Below the pieces are notes generated by a model. It saw only the letters and a list, made by a program, of their open reading frames with translations, did not search any database and was not told the origin of the DNA. From Flavihumibacter cheonanensis (GTDB taxonomy: Bacteria > Bacteroidota > Bacteroidia > Chitinophagales > Chitinophagaceae): 64,000 nucleotides of DNA. Shown piece after piece: positions 17,369 through 25,540 of this stretch. The position numbers and the translations under genes were made by a program. Positions within the stretch are counted from its first letter, which is position 1. Every line of letters begins with the position of its first letter. The DNA is taken from the NCBI RefSeq assembly GCF_022352215.1, contig NZ_JAKRWF010000002.1, positions 372,001 to 436,000 of the forward strand, written 5' to 3'.

Positions 17369-17586
17369 CAACATCCGAAGTGTTGTGTTCTACCACTGAA
17401 CTATCACGATCTGAATCGTGAGCAGGATTCGAACCTGCGCAAAAGGGCTAAAGCTCTACCACTGAGCTACCGTTTGAGGGGAAGGAATCGAACCTTCGAC
17501 ACTTAGCGAAAAGGGAATGAACACCATTACAACAACAGCATACAGCGCGTTACTACGGCTGCACTGTGGGGCTCTAAATACCCTCA
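17369..17586 (-). ncRNA. tRNA-like RNA array with a circularly permuted module
   Basis: Minus-strand order: TGAGGG (17586-17581), about 83 bases, T arm GAAGG-TTCGATT-CCTTC (17497-17481), CCCTCA (17480-17475, pairs with the first hexamer), TA plus D arm GCTC-AGTGGTA-GAGC (17467-17453), a 14-base link with no anticodon stem, T arm GCAGG-TTCGAAT-CCTGC (17438-17422), TCACGAT, TCAG, ATCGTGA (perfect 7-bp stem), TA, D arm GTTC-AGTGGTA-GAAC (17401-17387), then stem-loop CAACA-CTTCGGA-TGTTG (17385-17369). The last part has all tRNA arms but with the 3' half before the 5' half. A normal folded tRNA gene cannot be drawn. Lies between DUF458 and slipin genes on their strand. Confidence 0.75.
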
Positions 17587-17635
17587 CCTGGTTTGTTTGC
17601 AACAGATGATCCCCTCTTCCCTTTGGGAACCCTAT

Positions 17636-18115
17636 TTATTGAACCAGTTTGTTGGCACAACTGGAGCTTGCGAACGCATGGGGTTTTGCACGGAATGCGA
17701 ATCCCATCCCCATGATATAACCCATCGCTTCTTTTAAAGCATCGTTGCTTTTAAATCCCGGATTGGTATTGATATCTGCATGCAATTCCATATCCACCTT
17801 GTACTTCGTGCAAACACCACATATTCTATACGCCGCATCAATGCTTTTGGATACTTCCAGTAACATTCTTTGTTTGATGCTCATCTTCCATTGCGTGCTT
17901 TCGGGCAGTATATACATAAACCCTCCTTTTCCTTTTCGGATCACAGCAATCACAGTAGCAAACTGCGTGTGTTTACCTTTTACCTGGCTATCGGTTCCGA
18001 TGCATAATTTCAATTCATGTCCCGCTGCTTGCTCACGAAGGATCATCATTCGGATCTCTTCCTCTATCGGCAGGCGGATCCGTGTTCCGTCTAATTTTCT
18101 CCATAACTGTTCCAT
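17636..18115 (-). CDS. DUF458 (YkuK-type) RNase H-like protein
   Basis: Predicted RNase H-fold nuclease family. Visible motifs are CIGTDSQVKG (first acidic residue), MELHADINTNPGFKSN and the C-terminal GFAFRAKPHAFASSSCANKLV. I place the start at 18115 (MEQLWRKLDG), giving 159 residues, because the longer frame to 18253 would run through a perfect terminator hairpin (18136-18169). The tRNA-like array follows 50 bases downstream and slipin after that, all on the minus strand, suggesting an RNA-processing or RNA-quality-control locus. Catalysis and substrate are not established. Confidence 0.8.
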   Translation of the reverse strand: MEQLWRKLDGTRIRLPIEEEIRMMILREQAAGHELKLCIGTDSQVKGKHTQFATVIAVIRKGKGGFMYILPESTQWKMSIKQRMLLEVSKSIDAAYRICGVCTKYKVDMELHADINTNPGFKSNDALKEAMGYIMGMGFAFRAKPHAFASSSCANKLVQ

Positions 18116-18135
18116 TTCATTTTGGTTTAAATCAT

Positions 18136-18169
18136 AATAAAAAACCCGGTCGTTTATCGCGACCGGGTT
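18136..18169 (-). terminator. Terminator just upstream of the DUF458 start
   Basis: Perfect 10-bp stem AACCCGGTCG/CGACCGGGTT followed on the minus strand by a T-rich run (TTTTTTATT). It ends a short upstream RNA or acts as an attenuator for DUF458. Confidence 0.8.
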
Positions 18170-18327
18170 CTCTACTCCTGTATGGATAGTATCTACTTCA
18201 TACAACAGTCTCTCCATCGGTTGCGATTTATTTCTACTGGCATGCGGAGGCAATTGCTATTCGCATCCTGCCAACTCTGCCAGCTGATAAATTTTCTATG
18301 TTGTTTCTCCCGTTTCATTTTTTTCCA
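18170..18327 (-). ncRNA. Possible short structured RNA between two terminators
   Basis: About 160 bases bounded by terminators at 18328-18358 and 18136-18169. Minus-strand sequence can form a stem CTGGCA/TGCCAG with inner ATGCG/CGCAT, giving a tRNA-arm-like shape. No separate promoter was recognised, so existence as an RNA is inference. Confidence 0.35.
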
Positions 18328-18358
18328 ATAAAAAAGCCCCGCAATCCAGGCGGGGCTT
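18328..18358 (-). terminator. Terminator after the 31-codon ORF
   Basis: Nine-base stem AAGCCCCGC/GCGGGGCTT with a 7-base loop and a T run on the minus strand. Confidence 0.82.
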
Positions 18359-18382
18359 CTATTTCAGTATTTTTATAACTTG

Positions 18383-18478
18383 TTATAAGTGTACAGCAAT
18401 ACATGCCCCGGCAACGGTACGATACTCACTTGGAGTAAATCCGTTTAGTATTTCAATATGTTGTTTCCGTGATTGCAT
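18383..18478 (-). CDS. Possible 31-residue small protein or leader peptide
   Basis: ATG at 18478 to TAA at 18383; the peptide starts MQSRKQHIEILNGFTPSEY and ends AVHL. It lies between a promoter-like box (18497-18504) and a strong terminator (18328-18358), so a transcript of about 160 bases seems designed to carry it. GFTPSEYR resembles the end of AraC-type domains, perhaps by chance. No homologue is recognised. Confidence 0.4.
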   Translation of the reverse strand: MQSRKQHIEILNGFTPSEYRTVAGACIAVHL

Positions 18479-18496
18479 GTAATTTTATTTGTAGTG

Positions 18497-18504
18497 CAAA
18501 GATG
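18497..18504 (-). promoter_or_regulatory. Promoter of the short RNA/31-codon ORF
   Basis: CATCTTTG on the minus strand matches TAnnTTTG at 7 of 8 positions, with TTG 21 bases upstream at the expected -33 position. Confidence 0.5.
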
Positions 18505-18558
18505 GTATAGTTTTTTCGATATTACCAATAACGCGGTAAACTTTTTTTAAAAAAATTT

Positions 18559-19302
18559 ATGACTCGTATGAACAGGACATTTGTTATCGGTGATATTCAT
18601 GGTGCCTACAAAGCATTGGTTCAACTCATTGATCGCATACAACCTACTGAAAAAGATACGCTGATTTTTCTCGGTGATTATGTTGATGGCTGGTCGCAAT
18701 CTGCGGAAGTGGTGGATTATCTGCTTCAACTCAAATCAAGCATCAACTGCATTTTTATCCGGGGCAATCATGATACCTGGTGCAGTGAATGGTTGAATGG
18801 AAATCTTTCCAAACAGGACTGGATAGATGGCGAAGGTGCAGCTACAGTTAACAGTTATAAAAACATATCAAAGGAAAGATTAGTACAACATCAATCCTTT
18901 TATAACAGCACCATCATGTACTGGATTGATGAAGATAACCGACTGTACATACACGCGGGCTTTGCTTCCATGCACGGGCCGATTAAAGAAACCTATTCCA
19001 GTAATTATTCCTGGGATCGCACCTTGTGGGAACTGGCGCTTGCGCTGGATCCGCAACTCCCCAAAGATTCTATCTTTTATCCCAAGCGATTGAAACTATT
19101 CAGTGAAATTTATATCGGTCATACGCCCACTACCAATTATAATATCAGTACTCCGGTGAACAAAGCCAATCTCTGGAATGTGGATACCGGTGCCGGATTC
19201 AGGGGGCCTTTATCTGCTGTTGAAGTGCATTCCAAACAGGTGATTCAATCTGATCCCGCTTTTAGTTTTTATCCGGATGAAAAGGGCAGGACTTATGTAT
19301 GA
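18559..19302 (+). CDS. PPP-type metallophosphoesterase
   Basis: A 247-residue calcineurin-like phosphoesterase with the three signature blocks near the N-terminus: GDIHGAYKAL, GDYVDGWSQS and RGNHDTWC, then HAGFAS and IGHTPTTN for the remaining metal ligands. Family members dephosphorylate phosphoproteins, nucleotides or dinucleoside polyphosphates; the substrate is not predictable. A second ATG at 18568 is an equally good start. It is divergent from the slipin/DUF458 RNA locus, so a functional link is possible but unproven. No signal peptide. Confidence 0.86.
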   Translation: MTRMNRTFVIGDIHGAYKALVQLIDRIQPTEKDTLIFLGDYVDGWSQSAEVVDYLLQLKSSINCIFIRGNHDTWCSEWLNGNLSKQDWIDGEGAATVNSYKNISKERLVQHQSFYNSTIMYWIDEDNRLYIHAGFASMHGPIKETYSSNYSWDRTLWELALALDPQLPKDSIFYPKRLKLFSEIYIGHTPTTNYNISTPVNKANLWNVDTGAGFRGPLSAVEVHSKQVIQSDPAFSFYPDEKGRTYV

Positions 19303-19316
19303 GTTAAGAAAATAAA

Positions 19317-20366
19317 TTACTTTGTATTTTTTAATTTGTTTTCAATCCTTTCTTTAATTTCTTTAGAAGCAAAGGAGTGACGAATGGCTTCCAGGTTAGT
19401 CTTCAAAAATTCTTTCGATCCCCAATTGAACTGCCTGGCAAGGGTAGTATATTCTTCAGTAAGGCTAATATTAGAAATCGTACGCGCATCCGTGTTGATA
19501 CTGATAGATACTCCCTTATCGTAAAGTTGGTCCACAACATGATCCTGTATGCGTGGGTAGATATTGGTTTGTACATTACTGGTGGGACAGATTTCTAAAT
19601 GAATATCCTGTTTCTTTAGATACTCAATCAGCTTAGGATCTTCGATGCTTCTAACACCATGACCAATTCTTTTTGGACGCAAATTTTTCATGGTTTCCCA
19701 AACACTTGCAGCACCCTTAGCCTCTCCGGCATGAGCAGTACAGGGTATACCGGCCTTATTAACTAATTGAAATGCTTGTATATGATTATCTATAGGGAAG
19801 CCTGCTTCATCTGCCGCAATATCAAATCCCACTACACCTTTATTTCGGTATTTATGAACCAGGTTGGCTGTTTCCAAACTCTGACTTTCTGAAAAATGGC
19901 GTAGTGTACACAAAATCAAACCTGCTTCTATATTATAGGTTTGTATTCCTTCTCTCATAGCGGATAAAACTGTCTCCACCACTTCAACAGGAGACAGGCC
20001 TTTGTTTGTATGCAGTAAAGGAGCAAATCGTATTTCAGCATATACTATATTGTCCGCCTTGAGCTGTTTAAACAGGTCGAGGGTAACAAGTTGAAGTGAT
20101 TCTTTGGTCTGCATCAGTTCAACTCCACTTACAGCCCGTTTGATATAATCCGCCAAATCGGTACACTTTGAAGGTGCGATAAAGTTTGCCGTATAGTCGT
20201 CGAACGAAATACCGGGTTGGAGGATTTTTACCACCTCATAACTTAGGGAGCAGTCCAGGTGAAGATGTAACTCTACTTTGGGCATCAGGGCAAGGGAAGA
20301 TTGTCCCACTACAACAGGTCCTTGAAACAAAAAGGTTGTTAATATCAGGAAGCTTATCTTTTTCAT
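19317..20366 (-). CDS. Exported adenosine deaminase-like protein
   Basis: Amidohydrolase of the adenosine/AMP deaminase family with an N-terminal signal peptide (about residues 1-21, ending VVVGQ), so probably periplasmic. Motifs: HLHLDCSLSYE (usual HxHLDG), TAHAGEA, RIGHGVRS, ICPTSN and SINTDAR. The last is normally TDDP; the first metal-binding Asp is kept but the second is Ala. It may act on extracellular purine nucleosides, or on another substrate given the altered site. Divergent from a Crp/Fnr regulator with a palindrome between them, which suggests control by that regulator. Confidence 0.82.
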   Translation of the reverse strand: MKKISFLILTTFLFQGPVVVGQSSLALMPKVELHLHLDCSLSYEVVKILQPGISFDDYTANFIAPSKCTDLADYIKRAVSGVELMQTKESLQLVTLDLFKQLKADNIVYAEIRFAPLLHTNKGLSPVEVVETVLSAMREGIQTYNIEAGLILCTLRHFSESQSLETANLVHKYRNKGVVGFDIAADEAGFPIDNHIQAFQLVNKAGIPCTAHAGEAKGAASVWETMKNLRPKRIGHGVRSIEDPKLIEYLKKQDIHLEICPTSNVQTNIYPRIQDHVVDQLYDKGVSISINTDARTISNISLTEEYTTLARQFNWGSKEFLKTNLEAIRHSFASKEIKERIENKLKNTK

Positions 20367-20410
20367 TTACCAGTTGCTTACAAAATTAGATGGAACGAAT
20401 GCTATATTTC

Positions 20411-20424
20411 GGGACATTTGTCCC
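20411..20424. promoter_or_regulatory. Crp/Fnr-type operator
   Basis: Perfect 14-base palindrome GGGACATTTGTCCC in the 62-base divergent promoter region between the deaminase and Crp/Fnr genes. Its form fits Crp/Fnr sites, so autoregulation and control of the deaminase are likely. Confidence 0.65.
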
Positions 20425-20428
20425 ACAT

Positions 20429-21001
20429 ATGATTCTGCAGAACGATAAGCTATTGGCTTATATCTCCAGGTTATTAAATACCGGAGAAGAAAGTAAGCGG
20501 CTGTCCTATCTTGAACTTAATAAAGATCTTTTCTTACTTAACCAGGATAAAGCGGTACACGCTGTTTATATTATAAAGGATGGAATTTGCCGATGTTCAA
20601 TAAAACAAACGAATCAAAAATCATACTTATTGGAGTTCCTTGGAAGGGGAGAGATAATAGGTGAAATCGAAGCAATCCTGGATAGCTATAGTTTAGCAGA
20701 GGTTCAGACAATGTCGACTGTTGCTTTATTTAAATTAGATAAAACCTATTTTCAACAATTGATGAGACAGGATCCGGAATTCAATGAACTGGTAGTCGCC
20801 TCCTTAGCCATCCGATTGATAAACACTGCACTGAAAGCAGCCTTTCAGCAAACTAATACAACGGAGGTAACACTACAACGATTGCTTTTATTACTGAAAC
20901 AGGAACAAATCCGTCTACCAAAAAATGACCTCGCTAATTACCTGGGCATTACAGTCAGAACTTTAAACAGGTCGTTGAATCGACTGAATGAATCGATTTG
21001 A
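20429..21001 (+). CDS. Crp/Fnr family transcriptional regulator
   Basis: About 190 residues: N-terminal cyclic-nucleotide-binding-like beta-roll (KAVHAVYIIKDGICRCSI, LLEFLGRGEIIGEIEAIL), dimer helix and a C-terminal helix-turn-helix (LPKNDLANYLGITVRTLNRSLNRL). I use ATG 20429 because the upstream ATG at 20390 would put the operator palindrome inside the gene. No Cys cluster for an iron-sulfur centre is seen, so it is not an Fnr-type oxygen sensor. Likely controls the divergent deaminase and possibly the DUF2490 gene downstream. Confidence 0.86.
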   Translation: MILQNDKLLAYISRLLNTGEESKRLSYLELNKDLFLLNQDKAVHAVYIIKDGICRCSIKQTNQKSYLLEFLGRGEIIGEIEAILDSYSLAEVQTMSTVALFKLDKTYFQQLMRQDPEFNELVVASLAIRLINTALKAAFQQTNTTEVTLQRLLLLLKQEQIRLPKNDLANYLGITVRTLNRSLNRLNESI

Positions 21002-21062
21002 TCTAAATTTTTCTTTCCCGGTTACATGCTGATCCGTTTTGGCAACCAATTCAAAACAGCCT

Positions 21063-21851
21063 ATGTTATACGGATCAAAACCCAGGAAATCAATACTGCT
21101 GCTATTAGCACTGCTTTTTTCTTTCGCATGGTTACAAACTCAAGCACAGTGGCAAAGTAGAAATGCTATAAGTGTGGCTGTTTCTCTTTCAGATAAATTG
21201 GATCTGACGGCGAGTCATCTGCGTGCCTATGATTTGAACAACAAGTTCAACAATATCTTTTACCAGTCGGGGTTGCAGTTAAGATACGAACTAAGCAAAC
21301 GCTGGGATGTATACGGCAACCTGCAATTTCTCACAGGAGGGGCGTCAGCAGAAACAAGAACAAGAGCATTCATTCGCGCAGCACATACGTATCGCTTAAC
21401 GAAGAAAATAAACTGGACCAATTCCATCCGCCTGGAAACCAATTCACAAAATGAAAACAGGTTTCGTCACAGGATTGGTTTCGCCACGCGCCTGGGACTA
21501 AGAAAGCGATTGGATTTTCTGAACCTTTCGCCATCGGTAACCTATCAGTTGTTTTATAATATAGGCGGTAATCCCATCCGGTATTACAATGATTCCAAAC
21601 AGCTGATTGCGAGGCAACCTCCTGATGGGTTACATCGCAGCCGGCTCATCCTGAACCTGAATTCAAAACTGAATAAGTACCTCAATCTTAGCCTTTACTA
21701 CATGCGGCAACAGGAATTCAATTTTATGAGTGCGGACACGAGAAAGATGAATGTCTATGATCCGGTACGCAACCGAACCCTCAGACCCTTTGACAATTTC
21801 AACACCATCGGATTAAGTGCACAGATCAATTTAAATCCACTCTTCAACTAA
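21063..21851 (+). CDS. DUF2490 outer-membrane beta-barrel protein
   Basis: About 262 residues with a signal peptide (KSILLLLALLFSFAWLQTQA, cleavage before Q) and alternating polar/aromatic beta-strands throughout, fitting the DUF2490 family of small outer-membrane barrels. ATG 21063 is chosen over a TTG at 21039. The C-terminal strand ends NPLFN. Follows the Crp/Fnr gene by about 60 bases on the same strand. Transported substrate unknown. Confidence 0.78.
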   Translation: MLYGSKPRKSILLLLALLFSFAWLQTQAQWQSRNAISVAVSLSDKLDLTASHLRAYDLNNKFNNIFYQSGLQLRYELSKRWDVYGNLQFLTGGASAETRTRAFIRAAHTYRLTKKINWTNSIRLETNSQNENRFRHRIGFATRLGLRKRLDFLNLSPSVTYQLFYNIGGNPIRYYNDSKQLIARQPPDGLHRSRLILNLNSKLNKYLNLSLYYMRQQEFNFMSADTRKMNVYDPVRNRTLRPFDNFNTIGLSAQINLNPLFN

Positions 21852-21881
21852 TAAAAATCTTCACCTTAAAAAAGCCTCTAT

Positions 21882-22925
21882 ATGGAAAAGAGAATAAAAA
21901 AATCCTATATCTGTCGCGATGTAAATAAGTACCTCGTAGATCAGGACCTGGTTCATTTTCATAATCCCACTGTTGGCGACATAGCAGTATTTGAAGTAGT
22001 CAGTATTGGCAAACACAAAACCATCCAGGGAGCAGATAAACGAAATGCTGCGATTTATCCGGGTGATCATATCATGGCCGCTTTTGGAACCCGGTATGCC
22101 ACCGGACAATTTGAAGGGTATGTAGAAATGAATCATTTTCAGGAGTACCAGGTACTCGGAGCCGGTGGAACCGTAGGGATTATTCACAGCATGCATCAAA
22201 AATTCACCAGCATCGGGCCTACTCAATTGAAACTAATCGGGTATGCAGTAGATGCCCGGGGAGAAATTCTCAATACTAAAAAAGTAAGGAAACCAGAGCT
22301 GCTACCGTATACCGGTGTTGCACAAACGCTGACCAATATCATCCTCTCCATTGGTTCGTCGATGGATAGTGGTAAAACAACCACCGCCGCACACCTGGTA
22401 CGTGGCCTGAAGAAAAACGGCTTAAAAACAGGATTTATTAAACTCACCGGTACTGTATATACGAAGGATTGTGATCTTAACTATGATAACGGTGCGGATG
22501 TAGTGACTGATTTCAGCGCTATGGGCTTTCCTTCCACGTATTTATGTGAGCTGGATGAATTACTGGATCTTCATGAAACCCTGCTCATGAAAATCAATGC
22601 CAGGGAGCTGGATTATGTGGTCATTGAAATTGCAGACGGACTCTTTCAGCGGGAAACAGAAATGCTGCTCACGCAATCCAGGTTTATGAGTGGGGTAGAT
22701 GCTGTTGTATTCTCCGCGGGTGATAGCCTCTCTGCGGTACAGGGAGTAAAAACCTTGCAGGAAATGAATATACATCCGGCCGCCCTGAGTGGACTCTTTA
22801 CAGCCAGTCCGCTGCTCATCAAAGAAGTAAAAAGCAAGCTCAACCTGCCCATCTTCACCATCGACCAGCTGGCTGCAGGAGAACTGTTGCAGTTGATTAA
22901 AGAACCTCTTGGCAGCATCGCTTAA
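21882..22925 (+). CDS. P-loop protein, DUF1611-like
   Basis: A 347-residue protein. The N-terminal about 140 residues are beta-rich; the second half is a MobB/dethiobiotin-synthetase-like P-loop NTPase with Walker A GSSMDSGKTTTAAHL and KLTGTVYTKD, NGADVVTDFS further on. I recall similar proteins as DUF1611, but that label is moderate. It may bind or activate a small molecule. It is followed by an ABC transmembrane gene 12 bases later, so the two are probably co-transcribed. No signal peptide. Confidence 0.6.
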   Translation: MEKRIKKSYICRDVNKYLVDQDLVHFHNPTVGDIAVFEVVSIGKHKTIQGADKRNAAIYPGDHIMAAFGTRYATGQFEGYVEMNHFQEYQVLGAGGTVGIIHSMHQKFTSIGPTQLKLIGYAVDARGEILNTKKVRKPELLPYTGVAQTLTNIILSIGSSMDSGKTTTAAHLVRGLKKNGLKTGFIKLTGTVYTKDCDLNYDNGADVVTDFSAMGFPSTYLCELDELLDLHETLLMKINARELDYVVIEIADGLFQRETEMLLTQSRFMSGVDAVVFSAGDSLSAVQGVKTLQEMNIHPAALSGLFTASPLLIKEVKSKLNLPIFTIDQLAAGELLQLIKEPLGSIA

Positions 22926-22937
22926 TCCAACAACAAG

Positions 22938-23969
22938 ATGCAAACCAATCCCGTTTGGTGGGCTTTTATAAAGCAGCACAAAAAGGAAACCATCGCATTG
23001 CTGGTATGCAGTTTACTTGCCAGCTATTTCGCGCTGATTGTTCCGCTCAGTATAGGAAAATACCTGGAAATCGTGTTTTCAGCGGGAGGGGGTAAAACAA
23101 AAGCGCTTCAACTCCTGGGGATCAGACTGCCGGAAAACCTGGTTTCCTTTTTTATCTTCTTTTTTTGTTTGTTGCTGATACGGTTTGTTTTTAGCTGGCT
23201 GCATCAATACCAGGCTGCGCTCCTGGGTGAACGATTCGTGAGTCAACTCCGGTCGCAGCTCTTTGAGCAGCACCTGTCACAAAAGCAAGCGGGACAGCAA
23301 CCTCATTCAGCTGCTTTATTGGCTTATAGCAATGAAGCTAAGAACATGCAGCAATGGCTGGTGAAAGGGGTGATTGGCCTGACCAAGGACCTTTTGTTTT
23401 TCGCGATGGCATTGTATGTGTTGTATTCACTGAATGCAGTGCTGACGATTACTGTCCTCTTATCGGTAATCGTGTTTTATCTAATACAACGGCAGTACCA
23501 TCATTCTTATAAAAACGTGTGGGAGGAGAAACGAAAACGCCAGGGCAGTTTATTCAATCAGGTTAGCAGGTCGCTGCTGGAGGAGGAAGCCGAAGCAAGC
23601 GGGGAGTCTCAAAAAAAATATCGCGCGAAAGAAACGAAACTGCTGAACATCCTGCGTTCGTATCATTTTCATAAAAGCTTTTTACGTGCACTCAATCCGC
23701 TGCTGCTATATGTAATGCTGGCAATTGTAATGCTGATACTACGTTGGGATGCGGCAAAAAGCAGCCTGACAGCAGGGGATGTAGTAGCCTACCTGCTTGT
23801 ACTGATGCACTTGTTTCCGACCCTGCGGAATATCCTCAAAATTGAACAGATCTGGTTGCAGGGGGAATTGGCAGCAAAAAAATTTACACGGTTTGATTCA
23901 CCTGCGCAACGCGGCCAGGCAAGGTTCTCAGCGCCAGCCAAATCAGGAGAAATAAAATCCCAATACTAA
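22938..23969 (+). pseudogene. ABC exporter transmembrane half, lacking its ATPase domain
   Basis: A 343-residue frame matching the membrane domain of type-1 ABC exporters: several hydrophobic helices (ETIALLVCSLLASYFALIVP, LVSFFIFFFCLLLIRFVFSW, LLLYVMLAIVMLILRW) and the usual intracellular loops. The normal continuation into a nucleotide-binding domain is missing. After about base 23884 the frame runs on the antisense of the 3' end of the MFS gene, giving a tail with no family character. Probably cut by a deletion at the domain junction; a genuine stand-alone membrane subunit cannot be ruled out. Confidence 0.6.
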
Positions 23970-25422
23970 CCCAGGCGCTTACATGCATGGCATTGATGAA
24001 AGCATTTTGTGCGGCGGTTAATAAACTGGCTCCGTCTGCTCCTAACTTGTTTGCTTCATTCACGGCAGCACCCAGTGTTTGTCTGGCCTGTTGCACAGAT
24101 GTTGCTGGTATTCCTTCAAAAGATTTACTGAACATGTATTGCCGGTAGACCGCGGTTCCCAAACTGCCGAGAACAGCCATGCCGGTGGCGCCTCCGAACT
24201 CGGCACTGGTTTCTGATATGGCGCTTGCAGCACCTGCGCGTTCAGGTGGGGCGGACCCAATAACGAGATCCGTAGCCATGGTAACAACAGGTGCAAAGCC
24301 GATGGAAGTGAAGAACATCGCCACAACTGTCCATAGTACGGAGCTCTGTGCATCGAGTCGCGCAATGATGCTAAAGCCAATGGTAGCCAACAACAAACAA
24401 AGCGCCATTAGTTGTGCGTGTGATAATCGTTTCAAGAGGTTTGGTCCCTGTGTGGCGCCCAACATAAATCCTGCAAAAGAAGGCAGTGCCCATAAGCCGG
24501 CAACCAGGGGTGTGAGTCCGAGTACCAGTTGCATATACTGATAGGTGTAAAAAAAGGAACCAAACATCACAAAGCAACCCACGCCATATAACGTGAGTGA
24601 ACTACTGAAACTGGGAATGCGAAAAAGGGCGATATCAATTAATGGATCTGCGAGTTTAGCCTGTCGTTGGATAAAGAGAAGACCAATACCTGCACCCGCC
24701 AGTATGGATGCGATGGCAACCCCACTGATGCCATAGGTTGCAATTTCCTTCAGGCCAAAAATGATCAGCAGTACAGCAGCTAAGGATAAAAAGGCGCTGC
24801 GTAAATCAAGTTTACGCGCCTGTGGATCTTTGAATTCAGGAAGCAAAATCGGACCGGTAATCAAGAGCAAAAGCATCACGGGAATCGCAATGAGAAAAAC
24901 AGATCCCCACCAGAAATATTGCAGGAGCAACCCTCCGGCAAGCGGACCGAGCGCACCACCGGCAGCATATCCCAAGGCCCAGAGTCCAATCGCTTTGGTT
25001 CTTTCTTCCGGCACCTGGAACATATTGCTGATTAAAGAAAGGGTAGAAGGCGCAATGGTAGCACCTGCAATACCTAAAACAGCGCGGGCGGCAATCAGGG
25101 TTTCGGCGCTGTTGGCAAAGGCAGCCAGTAAAGAGGCCGCGCCAAAAAAAGCGGCGCCAATCAGCAGGAGTTTTCTTCTGCCGATACGATCTCCCAGGTT
25201 TCCCATGGTAATAAGGAAACCGGCTACCAGGAAACCATAGATATCCATGATCCAGAGGAGTTGTTCGCTGCTGGGATGCAGATCCGCACTCAGTTCCGGG
25301 ATGGCTAAATTCAGCACTGTCAGGTCCATCGAGTAGACCATACATGGAAGGGCAATCACCAGCAATCCCAGCCATTCTTTGCGGGTGGCTTTGGGTGCAT
25401 TAGTTGGTTGTAATTCGATCAT
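23884..25422 (-). CDS. MFS multidrug efflux transporter, DHA2 (14-helix) type
   Basis: A 512-residue inner-membrane proton-driven exporter with about 14 hydrophobic helices. Signatures include MDLTVLNLAIPELS in helix 1, the loop 2-3 motif GDRIGRRKLLL and AVLGIAGATIAPSTLSLI in helix 5 (motif C-like). Resembles SmvA/QacA drug pumps; actual substrates are unknown. The 3' end overlaps the truncated ABC gene on the other strand by 86 bases. The upstream region (25423-25540) has two similar TTGATTACA/TTGATTGTA strings 18 bases apart that could be operator half-sites. Confidence 0.88.
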   Translation of the reverse strand: MIELQPTNAPKATRKEWLGLLVIALPCMVYSMDLTVLNLAIPELSADLHPSSEQLLWIMDIYGFLVAGFLITMGNLGDRIGRRKLLLIGAAFFGAASLLAAFANSAETLIAARAVLGIAGATIAPSTLSLISNMFQVPEERTKAIGLWALGYAAGGALGPLAGGLLLQYFWWGSVFLIAIPVMLLLLITGPILLPEFKDPQARKLDLRSAFLSLAAVLLIIFGLKEIATYGISGVAIASILAGAGIGLLFIQRQAKLADPLIDIALFRIPSFSSSLTLYGVGCFVMFGSFFYTYQYMQLVLGLTPLVAGLWALPSFAGFMLGATQGPNLLKRLSHAQLMALCLLLATIGFSIIARLDAQSSVLWTVVAMFFTSIGFAPVVTMATDLVIGSAPPERAGAASAISETSAEFGGATGMAVLGSLGTAVYRQYMFSKSFEGIPATSVQQARQTLGAAVNEANKLGADGASLLTAAQNAFINAMHVSAWVSIGILFLLIWLALRTLPGRVAQVNQTV

Positions 25423-25540
25423 GGATAAAAGGTTTGATTACAAACTTACAGGTTGATTGTATCTTTCAAGAGGGGTAAAACTGCCATTTGAAAGGTAGTT
25501 TACGACAATTCTGTTGGTACGAAATATGTAAAACACAAGT

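Noticed and set aside
17404-17438. Ordinary tRNA gene
   Set aside because: The D arm, anticodon and T arm cannot be placed in canonical order; the acceptor strands pair only in the permuted order.
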